From Nioella halotolerans (GTDB taxonomy: Bacteria > Pseudomonadota > Alphaproteobacteria > Rhodobacterales > Rhodobacteraceae), in contig QVQC01000029.1 in assembly GCA_003428585.1 (NCBI GenBank), forward strand, positions 1 through 64,000: 64,000 nt of DNA, given 5' to 3'. Of the stretch, positions 38,675-46,891 are shown in pieces. The position numbers and the translations under genes are program-made. Positions within the stretch are counted from its first letter, which is position 1. Each line of letters begins with the position of its first letter. The notes beneath the pieces are model-generated. The model was given only the letters and a program-made list of their open reading frames with translations, made no database searches and was not told the origin of the DNA.

Positions 38675-39091
38675 TCAATCCCCCGCATCCCCCCTGAGCC
38701 GCTTCACCTCCCCGCGAACCTTCTTGGCCTTCAGCCGCCGCTCCACGCTGCCCTTGGTGGGCCGGGTCGGGCGGCGTTTCTTGGGCGCCACCGTCGCCCG
38801 CCCGATCAGCTCCGCCAGCCGTTCGCGCGCGATCTCCCGGTTGCGGGCCTGGCTGCGCGTCTCCTGCACGGTGATCACCAGCGCGCCCTCCTTCGTCCAG
38901 CGCTGCCCGGCCAGCCGCCGCAGCCGCCGCTTGACCGGGTCGGGCAGGTTCGGGGACCGCGCGGCCTCGAACCGCAGTTCGACCGCCGTGGACACCTTGT
39001 TCACGTTCTGCCCGCCGGGGCCGGAGGCGCGGGTGAACTGCTCCGTCAATTCCCATTCCTCTATGGCGATCTGGTCGGTGATCCTCAGCAT
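38675..39091 (-). CDS. arfB: Alternative ribosome-rescue factor / peptidyl-tRNA hydrolase ArfB
   Basis: 138 aa from ATG 39091; a frame extends 14 codons upstream through the tandem GC-rich repeats, which I reject. The RF-like catalytic motif GGQ is in RASGPGGQNVNKVSTAVELR, and the C-terminal basic tail (KKRRPTRPTKGSVERRLKAK) is the part that enters the mRNA channel of stalled ribosomes. It hydrolyses peptidyl-tRNA on stalled ribosomes, backing up trans-translation (smpB lies 4 kb away). Its 3' end is duplicated at 37964-38070. Confidence 0.95.
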   Translation of the reverse strand: MLRITDQIAIEEWELTEQFTRASGPGGQNVNKVSTAVELRFEAARSPNLPDPVKRRLRRLAGQRWTKEGALVITVQETRSQARNREIARERLAELIGRATVAPKKRRPTRPTKGSVERRLKAKKVRGEVKRLRGDAGD

Positions 39092-39106
39092 GTCCGGGTT
39101 TCCGTC

Positions 39107-39150
39107 TGCACGCATGGTGTACGGGGGGTGCACGGGGGGTGTACAGGGGG
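39107..39150. repeat. Four degenerate tandem 11-bp repeats, G-rich
   Basis: TGCACGCATGG, TGTACGGGGGG, TGCACGGGGGG and TGTACAGGGGG run head to tail just upstream of arfB; the last three carry runs of 5-6 G on the + strand. A cacccccc tail (39151-39158) could pair with them. The DNA could form a G-quadruplex or slip during replication. Confidence 0.8.
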
Positions 39151-39173
39151 CACCCCCCTGATTTGTTAACGGA

Positions 39174-39199
39174 AAAGGGCCGCCCGCGGGCGACCCTTT
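39174..39199 (-). terminator. Rho-independent terminator upstream of arfB
   Basis: AAAGGG (39174-39179) pairs with CCCTTT (39194-39199) and CGCCCG with CGGGCG inside, one mismatch; the minus strand ends CCCTTTTCC. It ends transcription from the yhhQ-side small unit. Confidence 0.7.
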
Positions 39200-39396
39200 C
39201 CGAGAAATTCAGGAGGTGGGGCGGTTAGACCAGTGGCCCACCTGGGTTGGGTTGCGCCGCCAGGGCTGCCTAGCCGCGTCCCCCCCAGATTGTCCCGACG
39301 CACGTCTCCAATATCTCTCTAGACACTGGGCACCTCCTTTCCGTTTGTTGAACTCACCTAGGAGGGTGCCATAGATTTTGTGTTTGTCAAAATATT
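39200..39396 (-). ncRNA. Candidate small transcript between yhhQ-type gene and arfB
   Basis: Minus-strand unit from about 39370 to the terminator at 39174, containing the 18-codon ORF and a 3' stem AGGTGGG/CCCACCT (39206-39238 region) around a 16-base loop. No Rfam-type family recognised by eye. Confidence 0.35.
39270..39326 (-). CDS. 18-codon ORF with strong Shine-Dalgarno
   Basis: GTG 39326 is preceded by AAAGGAGGT with 6-base spacing, the best ribosome-binding site in the window. It encodes VSREILETCVGTIWGGRG and stops at 39270-39272. A run of seven G lies inside. A TTGACA hexamer is on the minus strand at about 39385-39390 and a terminator at 39174-39199, so it can be its own transcript. 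Leader peptide, small protein or chance are all possible. Confidence 0.4.
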   Translation of the reverse strand: MSREILETCVGTIWGGRG

Positions 39397-40041
39397 TTAT
39401 GCTACCTGTGCGGTCATTTTCGCGGTGATCACGCGGAAGGGGACCAGCGCGACCAGCGCGAGCGAGAGTTTCACCAGCCAGTCGGCGACGGCCAGCGACA
39501 CCCAGAGCGGCGCCTGCGGCCCCGCGCCCAGAAGCGGCAGGACCTCGCCCGCCCAGGACACGTCGTTGCCGGGCTCGACAAAGGTTAACGCGGCCGAGAA
39601 GGCAATCGTGAAGAAAATCGCCGTGTCCACGCTCGATCCAACCAGCGTCGACGCCAACGGCGCCCGCCACCACGCGCCCGCGCGCAGGCGATTAAAGACA
39701 GCGACATCAAGCAGTTGCGCGGTCAGGAAGGCAAGGCCCGAGCCGATGGCGATGCGCAGGGTTACGAGCGGGCCGAACTCCCCCATGATCTGGGTGCCGA
39801 TGAGCGAGCAGATGACCCCCACGACGAAACCGGCAACCACAACTTTCCGAGCCGCAACAATACCATAGACGCGGTTCATCACGTCGGTGACGAGGAAGGC
39901 GATGGGATAGGTGAAGGCGCCCCAGGTCAGCCATTGGCCGAACAGGAATTGCACGAGGATGTTGGAGGCGACGACAACGGCCGCCATGGCAAGGATGCCG
40001 GGCAGGTGGGTGCGGGTCATGGATGTGGTCCGTTTTGACAA
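39397..40041 (-). CDS. Queuosine precursor transporter (YhhQ/VUT family)
   Basis: 214 aa with about six membrane helices; MAAVVVASNILVQF, AFTYPIAFLVTDVMNRVYG (the conserved T-Y-P-x3-L-x-T-D segment), ALTFVEPGN, STLVGSSVDTAIFFTIAF are typical. ATG 40041 or 40020 (MTRTHLPGIL) could be used. Family members import preQ0/preQ1, precursors of queuosine. No preQ1 riboswitch was evident upstream. Confidence 0.9.
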   Translation of the reverse strand: MSKRTTSMTRTHLPGILAMAAVVVASNILVQFLFGQWLTWGAFTYPIAFLVTDVMNRVYGIVAARKVVVAGFVVGVICSLIGTQIMGEFGPLVTLRIAIGSGLAFLTAQLLDVAVFNRLRAGAWWRAPLASTLVGSSVDTAIFFTIAFSAALTFVEPGNDVSWAGEVLPLLGAGPQAPLWVSLAVADWLVKLSLALVALVPFRVITAKMTAQVA

Positions 40042-40132
40042 GGTGGCGGAGACTTGGGCCCTAGGTTCAGGGACAGCGCGCCATAGCGCGGTTCGCCCGT
40101 CCTTGGCAAGGGTCGCGGCCGCCGAGAATCTT

Positions 40133-40150
40133 CGTCGAGAATTCTCGACG
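40133..40150. repeat. Perfect 18-bp palindrome in the yhhQ-aminotransferase gap
   Basis: CGTCGAGAATTCTCGACG equals its own complement. It is preceded by CGAGAATCTTCG (40122-40133), giving a repeated CGAGAAT word. Could be an operator or one copy of a dispersed Rhodobacterales repeat. Confidence 0.75.
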
Positions 40151-40174
40151 GGTCGATCCCGCGGGACGATTTCC

Positions 40175-41359
40175 CTATCCCATCACCTCGGCCACCGCTT
40201 TCGCCACAAGCGGGATCGTCTCCTCCGTCAGCCCCGCCACGTTCATCCGGCTGTCAAAGACAAGGTATACCCCGTGTTCGCCTCGCAGGCGATCCACCTC
40301 GTCCGGCGTCGCCCCGAGCAGCGAGAACATGCCGCACTGCGTGTTGAGGAACGCGTAGCCGTCCGACCCGGTCACGCGCTGCAACTCTGCGGCGAGGGCC
40401 GCGCGGTTTTCCTGCATGCGCACGCGCATTTCGCGCAATTCGTCGCGCCAAAGCCCGGTCAGCCCGGCATCTCCGAGGATCGTCTGCACCACCCGCGTGC
40501 CATGATCGGGCGGAAAGGCGAAGTTCTGGCGGTTGAGCCAGGCCAGCATCCCGCCCGTCGCCTGCGCCGCGCCGGCATTGCCGCACAACGCCACGGCGAT
40601 CCCGGCGCGGTCGCGGTAGAGGCCGAAATTCTTGGAACAGGACCCGGCCAGCAGCATTTCGGGCACCATGCCGGCCAGAAGGCGGGTGCCGGCGGCGTCC
40701 TCGTCGATCCCCTCACCGAAGCCGAGATAGGCCATGTCCACGAAGGGGATGGCGCCGGTTTCAAGGCACAGATCGCCGATCGCGCGCCAATCCTCCAGCG
40801 TCAGGTCCACACCGGTCGGGTTGTGGCAGCATGCGTGCAGCAGGACCAGATCGCCGCGCTTCACCTGTGCGAGATCGGCCATCATGCCGGCGCGGTCAAG
40901 CCCGCCCGTTTCGGCATCGACGTAGCGGTATTCGCGCATCGCGAGGCCAAGGTAGCCGATGATCGCGGGGTGGTTGGGCCATGTGGGCGCGCTGATCCAG
41001 ATCGTTGCCTCCGGTGTCAAGCGCTTGACCATCTCGAGCACCTGCCGCACCGCCCCGGTGCCGCCCGGCGTCGCGGCGGCGGCAAGACGGTCTTGCGCAA
41101 CGGCCTCCGCGAAGATCAACCGTTTCATCGTCGCAAGGTAGCCCGCATCGCCGGCAAGCGCCACGTAGCCCTTGCTGTCCTGCGTTTGCCAGATCAGTTC
41201 CTCGGCCGCCTTAACGGCCTTCATGACCGGCGTCTTGCCGTCGGACGTGCGGTAGACGCCAACGCCCAGATCCACCTTGTCAGCGCGCGGATCGTCGCGG
41301 AACATCTGCATCAACTGGATGATCTTGTCGGGTTGCGGGGCGGTCAGGGTTTCGAACAT
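40175..41359 (-). CDS. Aromatic/aspartate aminotransferase (class I, PLP)
   Basis: 394 aa from ATG 41359 (MFETLTAPQPDKIIQLMQMF); a longer frame upstream overlaps the GNAT gene. Aspartate/aromatic family signatures: KVDLGVGVYRTSDGKTPVMK, ACCHNPTGVDLTLEDW, FVDMAYLGFGEGI and the PLP-lysine motif SCSKNFGLYRDRAG. TyrB/AspC-type enzymes move amino groups between aromatic amino acids or aspartate and 2-oxoglutarate. In Rhodobacterales this copy is usually named aromatic amino acid aminotransferase. Confidence 0.92.
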   Translation of the reverse strand: MFETLTAPQPDKIIQLMQMFRDDPRADKVDLGVGVYRTSDGKTPVMKAVKAAEELIWQTQDSKGYVALAGDAGYLATMKRLIFAEAVAQDRLAAAATPGGTGAVRQVLEMVKRLTPEATIWISAPTWPNHPAIIGYLGLAMREYRYVDAETGGLDRAGMMADLAQVKRGDLVLLHACCHNPTGVDLTLEDWRAIGDLCLETGAIPFVDMAYLGFGEGIDEDAAGTRLLAGMVPEMLLAGSCSKNFGLYRDRAGIAVALCGNAGAAQATGGMLAWLNRQNFAFPPDHGTRVVQTILGDAGLTGLWRDELREMRVRMQENRAALAAELQRVTGSDGYAFLNTQCGMFSLLGATPDEVDRLRGEHGVYLVFDSRMNVAGLTEETIPLVAKAVAEVMG

Positions 41360-41369
41360 CGGCGTGTCC

Positions 41370-41930
41370 TCAGGCCGGGAAAAGCGACGGGTCGCGGTCG
41401 CGCGCAAGGGTGCGGGTATGCTCCTCGGTGCGCACCGGGCGAAAGCCCGCCTTCTTGTAGAGATCGAGCGCCCGGGGATGGTCGAGCGTGCAGGTATTCA
41501 CGGTCATCCGTTCGACACCCGCCCGTGACCAGCCCGCCGCAATCGCGTTGCGCAAAAGCGGCCCGCCAAGCCCGCCTCCGACCGCCTCTGGCACCAGCCC
41601 GAAATAGGCAAGGTCACATGTGCCCGCCCCGCGCCAATCCAGTTGAAAGAACCCGGCGGGCCAGCCGTGGCGGTAGGCGACATACATCGTCACGTCCGGA
41701 TGTTGGACGAAGGCGCGCAAGGCGTCGCGATCCTCGGCCTGCTTGTCGACCCACTCATACATCCAGCCTACCGCGTTGTAGAGCGACAGGAAGAACCAGA
41801 CCGGTGGTTTTTCACAGGCTTCCAACCGAATATCGGCGGGCAAGGCCGGGGCTGGATCGGCCGGGGCCTGACTCATCTCGAGATAGGTAACTGTATAGGT
41901 GACTTCGGCACCGGCGGGAATCACGTTCAT
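41370..41930 (-). CDS. GNAT family N-acetyltransferase
   Basis: 186 aa. The GNAT core is visible: YVAYRHGWPAGFFQLDWRGA, LAYFGLVPEAVGGGLGGPLL (Q/R-x-x-G-x-G/A loop as GGGLGG) and VNTCTLDHPRALDLYKKAGF. Substrate unknown. It overlaps the sulfurtransferase gene by 4 bases (41927-41930), and the aminotransferase follows by 10 bases, so the three may be one operon. Confidence 0.85.
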   Translation of the reverse strand: MNVIPAGAEVTYTVTYLEMSQAPADPAPALPADIRLEACEKPPVWFFLSLYNAVGWMYEWVDKQAEDRDALRAFVQHPDVTMYVAYRHGWPAGFFQLDWRGAGTCDLAYFGLVPEAVGGGLGGPLLRNAIAAGWSRAGVERMTVNTCTLDHPRALDLYKKAGFRPVRTEEHTRTLARDRDPSLFPA

Positions 41931-42778
41931 CCGGTTTCAACCTTCAACTGTTCGAATTGCCCCCATTCGGCCCATGACCCATCGTAGAGCGACCAATCCT
42001 TGTGGCCCAGAATTTCCAGCCCGAGCGACAGGATCGCCGCCGTCACACCGGACCCGCAGGTGGTGATCACCCGGCGGTCCAGATCGACGCCGCCGGCCGC
42101 GAACGCCGCGCGCAGCGCGTCGCCGCGTTTCATCGTGCCATCTTCGTTCAAAAGGCTGGCATAATGCACGTTCCTGGAGCCCGGAATGCGGCCCGCGCGC
42201 AAACCTTCGCGTGGTTCTGGTACATCGCCGCGGAACCGGTCCGGCCCGCGCGCATCGACGATCTGCCAGTCACCCAGCTTGGCCGCCGCGGCCACCTGCG
42301 TGACATCCTTGACCAGGTGCGCCTGACGTTGCGCGGTCATGTGCCGGTCACGCACAATCGGCGGCATGTCCTCGACCGGGCGCCCCTCGGCCTGCCATTT
42401 GCCGAAACCGCCGTCGAGCACCGCGATATCCGTCTTGCCCATCAGTCGGAACAGCCACCACACCCGCGCCGCCGAAAAGAGGCCGGCGCCGTCATAGACC
42501 ACGACTTGGTGGCCATCTCCGATTCCCATGGCGCGCATGCGGCTCATGAATTTTTCCGGGCTCGGCGCCATGTGGGGAAGGTCGCTGACGGTATCGCTTT
42601 GATCGTCGAGGTCGTAGAAGCGCGCACCGGGGATGTGGCCGGCGTCATACTCGGCCTTCGCATCGCGGCCCATTTCGGGCAGATACCACGAGGCGTCGAG
42701 AATGCGCAGGTCGGGGTCGCCCAGATGATCGGCCAGCCACTGGGTGGATACAAGCGTCTTGGGGTCGTCGGCGGACAT
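41927..42778 (-). CDS. sseA: 3-mercaptopyruvate sulfurtransferase
   Basis: 283 aa with two rhodanese domains. The active-site loop is VITTCGSGVTAAILSLGLEI (C-G-S-G-V-T), the mercaptopyruvate type rather than thiosulfate (CRKGVT). ILDASWYLPEMGRDAKAEYD and GHIPGARFYDLDDQSD are N-domain signatures. It transfers sulfur from 3-mercaptopyruvate to thiol acceptors or cyanide. Confidence 0.95.
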   Translation of the reverse strand: MSADDPKTLVSTQWLADHLGDPDLRILDASWYLPEMGRDAKAEYDAGHIPGARFYDLDDQSDTVSDLPHMAPSPEKFMSRMRAMGIGDGHQVVVYDGAGLFSAARVWWLFRLMGKTDIAVLDGGFGKWQAEGRPVEDMPPIVRDRHMTAQRQAHLVKDVTQVAAAAKLGDWQIVDARGPDRFRGDVPEPREGLRAGRIPGSRNVHYASLLNEDGTMKRGDALRAAFAAGGVDLDRRVITTCGSGVTAAILSLGLEILGHKDWSLYDGSWAEWGQFEQLKVETG

Positions 42779-42894
42779 GGGTCATCTCCGTCAGGAACGG
42801 TGTCGGCATAGACCTACGCGGCACGCCGGTCGCGCGCAAGCCTGTGGGCCGGGCATGGCGAAAACCGGCGCGAAAACCGGCGCGCCTTTCCGCC
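42779..42894. other. Gap between sseA and smpB
   Basis: 116 bases, no gene. Contains a GCGAAAACCGGC word repeated in tandem (about 42858-42882). Confidence 0.4.
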
Positions 42895-43374
42895 CTACCC
42901 CCGGTCGCGCAGAAGCCGCGCCTTCTGACGCTGCCAGTCGCGCTTGGCCTCGGTGGCGCGTTTGTCCTGCGTCTTCTTGCCCTTGGCGATACCGATCTTC
43001 AGCTTCACCAGCCCCTTGTGGTTGAAGTACATGACCAACGGAACCAGTGTCATGCCCTGCCGCTGCGTGGCGTTCCACAGCTTGGCCAGTTCCTTTCGGT
43101 TGACCAGAAGCTTGCGGCGGCGGCGCTCCTCGTGCCCCCATGTCTTGGCCTGCTCGTAGGGCGCGATATAGCCATTGACCAGCCAAAGCTCCCCATCGTC
43201 GACGGTGGCGTAGCTTTCAGCGATGTTCGACCCGCCCTGGCGCAGCGATTTCACCTCCGAGCCCTGCAGGACGATACCGCATTCGACATCGTCCTCGATC
43301 GCATAGTCGAAACGCGCCCGCCGGTTTTCGGCGATTACCTTGTAGTTGGGGTCTTTTGTCGGTTTCTTGGCCAT
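42895..43374 (-). CDS. smpB: SsrA-binding protein SmpB
   Basis: 159 aa from ATG 43374 ([20 protein letters not shown]); upstream frame is antisense to trmO. Core SmpB segments: [60 protein letters not shown] and a Lys/Arg C-terminal tail ([20 protein letters not shown]). It carries tmRNA to stalled ribosomes. With trmO and dapA upstream it forms a minus-strand run conserved in the order. Confidence 0.97.
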   Translation of the reverse strand: MAKKPTKDPNYKVIAENRRARFDYAIEDDVECGIVLQGSEVKSLRQGGSNIAESYATVDDGELWLVNGYIAPYEQAKTWGHEERRRRKLLVNRKELAKLWNATQRQGMTLVPLVMYFNHKGLVKLKIGIAKGKKTQDKRATEAKRDWQRQKARLLRDRG

Positions 43375-43393
43375 GGCGCAGGGATATATGCGC

Positions 43394-43882
43394 TCAGCCG
43401 TCCGGGCGCCACCCCGGCGGCACGTCGATCGAGGCTTTCCATGGCTTGATATCGAGCAGCGGCGTGTCGTCGTGGCAATCAATGGCGTCGATGGTCAGCA
43501 GCCCTGCATCGCGGTCGATCTCTTGCAGGATCACCACGGCCAGCGCGATCGGATTGGGCCGCGCCGGAGAGCGCAGGGCGAACGTGCCGCGCGTGCCGTC
43601 CACATGGCGGGGGGCCTGCACCACGATGTTGCGCGGCGCCTTGTCCATCCAGTAAAGCAGGATCACCGGCTGGCCCGCTTCCAGCCCGTCGAGCGCGGGG
43701 ATATAGGCCGGGTCAAGCTGCACCGTCGCGCGCTGCCCGCTTTCGCGCGCCTGCACAAGGTTACGGGGCGCCGCGCCCGCGACCCACGGGCTGCGGATGC
43801 GACCGATGAAGGTGACGCCATCCACCGCCCGCTGCCCCGGATCGAAGGGCAGCACCTGCTCGCCCTGACGCGGCCCGGCCAT
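43394..43882 (-). CDS. trmO: tRNA (N6-threonylcarbamoyladenosine(37)-N6)-methyltransferase TrmO-like
   Basis: 162 aa of the YaeB/TsaA/TrmO beta-barrel family: [60 protein letters not shown] (the S-P-x-R-P-N-P-I signature) and [14 protein letters not shown]. It methylates t6A37 of some tRNAs. Shorter than E. coli TrmO (235 aa) because only the VIRJ/TsaA domain is present, as in many alphaproteobacteria. Confidence 0.9.
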   Translation of the reverse strand: MAGPRQGEQVLPFDPGQRAVDGVTFIGRIRSPWVAGAAPRNLVQARESGQRATVQLDPAYIPALDGLEAGQPVILLYWMDKAPRNIVVQAPRHVDGTRGTFALRSPARPNPIALAVVILQEIDRDAGLLTIDAIDCHDDTPLLDIKPWKASIDVPPGWRPDG

Positions 43883-43883
43883 G

Positions 43884-44762
43884 TCAGGAAATCAACCCGG
43901 CATGGCGCATCGCGCCGCGGATCGTGGTCTTGGTCTCCTCGGTCAGGCCGACCAGCGGCAGGCGCACCTCGTCCGAGCACAGGCCAAGCACCGACATCGC
44001 GTATTTCGCGCCGACCAGTCCCGGCTCGATGAAGATCGCCTCGTGCAGCGGCATCAGCCGGTCCTGATACTCAAGCGCCTTGGCATAGTCGCCCGAAAGT
44101 GTCGCCTGCTGGAACTGGGCACATAGCCGGGGTGCCACGTTGGCGGTGACAGAAATGCAGCCCACCCCGCCATGCGCGTTGAAGCCAAGCGCGGTGGCAT
44201 CCTCGCCCGACAACTGGACGAAATCCGGACCGCAAGCGGCGCGCTGCATGCTGACCCGCTCCAGCTTGCCAGTGGCGTCCTTCACCCCGATGATCGAGGG
44301 CAGCTTCGACAACTCGCCCATGGTCGCGGGGCTCATGTCGATGACGGAGCGGCCGGGAATGTTGTAGATGATGATCGGCAGGTCGCAGGCCCCGGTCAGC
44401 GCGGTGTAATGCGCGATCAGCCCGGCCTGCGTCGGCTTGTTGTAATAGGGGGTGACAACCAGCCCGGCATCGGCGCCAACCGACTGGGCATGTTGCAAGA
44501 AGCGGATCGCCTCGGTCGTGTTGTTGGACCCGGCACCGGCGACCACCGGCACCCGCCCCGCCACGGCCTGCACCACAGCCACGATGACCTGTTCGTGTTC
44601 GCTATGGCTTAGCGTCGGGCTTTCGCCGGTGGTTCCCACGGGCACGATGGCGCTGCTGCCCTCGGCGATGTGCCAGTCGACCAGTTTCTTGAGCGTGTCG
44701 AAATCCACCGCGCCGTCCTTGAACGGCGTGACCAATGCGGGCATCGAGCCTTTGAACATCAC
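43884..44762 (-). CDS. dapA: 4-hydroxy-tetrahydrodipicolinate synthase
   Basis: 292 aa TIM-barrel. Signatures: [58 protein letters not shown] (catalytic Tyr), [13 protein letters not shown] and Schiff-base Lys in [13 protein letters not shown]. It condenses pyruvate with aspartate semialdehyde in lysine/diaminopimelate synthesis. Start may be either of two adjacent ATGs (MMFK). Divergent from slt. Confidence 0.97.
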   Translation of the reverse strand: MMFKGSMPALVTPFKDGAVDFDTLKKLVDWHIAEGSSAIVPVGTTGESPTLSHSEHEQVIVAVVQAVAGRVPVVAGAGSNNTTEAIRFLQHAQSVGADAGLVVTPYYNKPTQAGLIAHYTALTGACDLPIIIYNIPGRSVIDMSPATMGELSKLPSIIGVKDATGKLERVSMQRAACGPDFVQLSGEDATALGFNAHGGVGCISVTANVAPRLCAQFQQATLSGDYAKALEYQDRLMPLHEAIFIEPGLVGAKYAMSVLGLCSDEVRLPLVGLTEETKTTIRGAMRHAGLIS

Positions 44763-44906
44763 ACGCTTCCTTTCCTGTCAGATCCGCCGCGAACGGCGCC
44801 GCCCTTCGGCCCATCCCGGCCGCCGACCGCCTATTGCCAAGTAAGTGAGTTGCAAGCAAGGGCCGAGGCCCTATCCTTCTATCCATTGAGTCAAGCTGGT
44901 GACACC

Positions 44907-46844
44907 ATGTTTCGCGTTCTATTCAGCCTTTTCCTGACATGCCTGCCCCTGCCCGCGCTTGCCACGCCCGAGGCGCTGGCCGCCGCCATCGCCGCCGTTG
45001 GCGCACGCGATTACGAAACCGCCGCGACCGAACAGGCCCGCGTGACGGAGCCCACGGCGGCCGATGTCGTGACATGGATCCGCTTGCGGCAGGGCGAGGG
45101 GGAACTGCCCGAGTATTTCGATTTCCTCGACCGCAACCCCGACTGGCCGGGCCTGCCCTACCTGATCCAGATGGGCGAGCGGATCCTTGCCGAGGACACC
45201 GATCCGGAGACAGTGATCGCCTATTTCGAACAGCAAGCGCCGCGCACCGGCTGGGGGGCGCTGCGCCATGCCGCGGCGCTTTGGGACGTGGACCGGCAAG
45301 AGGAAGCAATGGCCGAGGCCATCCGTGCCTGGACCACGATGTCACTGTCAGAGGCGGAGCATGACGCGTTCATGATCGACTGGCCCCGCACCTTGCGCAG
45401 CCATCACGAGGCGCGGCTTGATCACCTGCTGTGGGAAAACCGCGAGGCAGAGGCACGCCGGATGTTTCCGCTGGTCAGCGACGGTTGGCAACGACTGGCA
45501 GAGGCGCGGCTTCGGCTCCGCGCCCGCGAACCGGGCGTTGACGCTGCGATCGACGCGGTTCCGGCGGATTTGCGCGACCATCCGGGGCTGGCCTATGAGC
45601 GGTTCATCTGGCGGCTGCGCGCGGGCTACACCGACAGCGCGCTGGACCTGATTCGTGCCCGCTCGTCCTCGGCCGAGGCGCTTGGGCGGCCATCGGAGTG
45701 GGCCAACCGGCGCCGCTCCCTGACGCGCCAACTGATCCGCGCCGGGGATCTGGACGCGGCGCGGGAGCTTGCCGCCAACCACCATATCGAGCCCGAAAGC
45801 GATTACATAAACTACGCCGATCTGGAATGGCTGGCGGGCTACAGCGCCCTGCGGCTGGGCCGGGCCGAAGCAGCAGTTGCGCATTTCACGCGGTTCCGGT
45901 CTGCCGTAACCTCGCCCATATCCGTGGGACGGGCGGGATACTGGTTGGGCCGGGCGCACGCGGCGGCGGGCAATGAAACGGCCGCGGCGGAGGCCTATGC
46001 GCTGGGGGCCGAGTACCAGTCGAGCTTCTACGGCCAGTTGGCGGCGGAGCGCGGCGGGCTGCCGACCGATCCGGCCTTTCTTGGGGACGAGGCGTTCGGC
46101 GACTGGCGGCGGGCGGAATTCATCCACAGTTCCGTTTTCACCGCGGCGCTGTTCCTGCTGGAGGCGGGCGAGATCGACCTGGCCGAGCGGTTCTGGACCC
46201 ACCTGACCGAAAGCCTTGACCGCGAAGATGCCGGGCGGCTGGCGGATATGGTGCTAAACCTGAACCAGCCACATATCGCGCTGATGATCGCCAAGCGCAC
46301 GGCCAGCGATGGCAACGAGATCATGCGCGCCTATTACCCCCTGTCGTCCGACCTGCTGGCCTATGACCTGCCGGTCTCCGATCGGCTGGTGCATGCCATC
46401 GCCCGGCGCGAAAGCGAATTCGACCCCACGGTGGTCAGCTTTGCCGGCGCGCTTGGCCTGATGCAGGTGATGCCGCGCACCGGGCGCGACATGGCGCAGC
46501 GCCTCGGCGTGGGCTTCAGCGAGGCGCGGCTGACGGAGGACCCGGCCTTCAACGCGCGGCTCGGCGCCGAATACCTCGCCTTCCTGATCGAGCGCTACGG
46601 GCCGAACCCGGTGCTGATCGCGGCGGCCTACAATGCCGGGCCAAGCCGGGCGGACCGCTGGATGGAGGCCTTTGGTGACCCGCGCGACGCGAACGTGGAT
46701 ATCATCGACTGGATCGAGGGCATCCCGTTCCGCGAGACGCGCAATTACGTGATGCGGGTGACGGAAAGCATGCGCATATACGACGCGCTGCTGAGCGGGC
46801 AATTGCCGGACCAGAGCCTGTCGGACCTGTTGCGGCAGCGCTGA
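44907..46844 (+). CDS. slt: Soluble lytic murein transglycosylase (Slt family)
   Basis: 645 aa from ATG 44907 with signal peptide MFRVLFSLFLTCLPLPALA. A long alpha-superhelical region (about 25-470) leads to the C-terminal catalytic domain at about 480-630: VHAIARRESEFDPTVVSFAG with catalytic Glu, ALGLMQVMPRTGRDMAQRLG, NPVLIAAAYNAGPSRADRW and ETRNYVMRVTESMRIYD. It cleaves peptidoglycan in the periplasm during turnover and recycling. Divergent from dapA; stands alone. Confidence 0.95.
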   Translation: MFRVLFSLFLTCLPLPALATPEALAAAIAAVGARDYETAATEQARVTEPTAADVVTWIRLRQGEGELPEYFDFLDRNPDWPGLPYLIQMGERILAEDTDPETVIAYFEQQAPRTGWGALRHAAALWDVDRQEEAMAEAIRAWTTMSLSEAEHDAFMIDWPRTLRSHHEARLDHLLWENREAEARRMFPLVSDGWQRLAEARLRLRAREPGVDAAIDAVPADLRDHPGLAYERFIWRLRAGYTDSALDLIRARSSSAEALGRPSEWANRRRSLTRQLIRAGDLDAARELAANHHIEPESDYINYADLEWLAGYSALRLGRAEAAVAHFTRFRSAVTSPISVGRAGYWLGRAHAAAGNETAAAEAYALGAEYQSSFYGQLAAERGGLPTDPAFLGDEAFGDWRRAEFIHSSVFTAALFLLEAGEIDLAERFWTHLTESLDREDAGRLADMVLNLNQPHIALMIAKRTASDGNEIMRAYYPLSSDLLAYDLPVSDRLVHAIARRESEFDPTVVSFAGALGLMQVMPRTGRDMAQRLGVGFSEARLTEDPAFNARLGAEYLAFLIERYGPNPVLIAAAYNAGPSRADRWMEAFGDPRDANVDIIDWIEGIPFRETRNYVMRVTESMRIYDALLSGQLPDQSLSDLLRQR

Positions 46845-46891
46845 CCAAACGGAGTGCGTGATAGGCGTATTCGGGCCGGATGAAAAGGGCC

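Noticed and set aside
40042..40174. preQ1 riboswitch before the YhhQ-type transporter
   Set aside because: No preQ1 aptamer pattern on the minus strand; only a palindrome was found.
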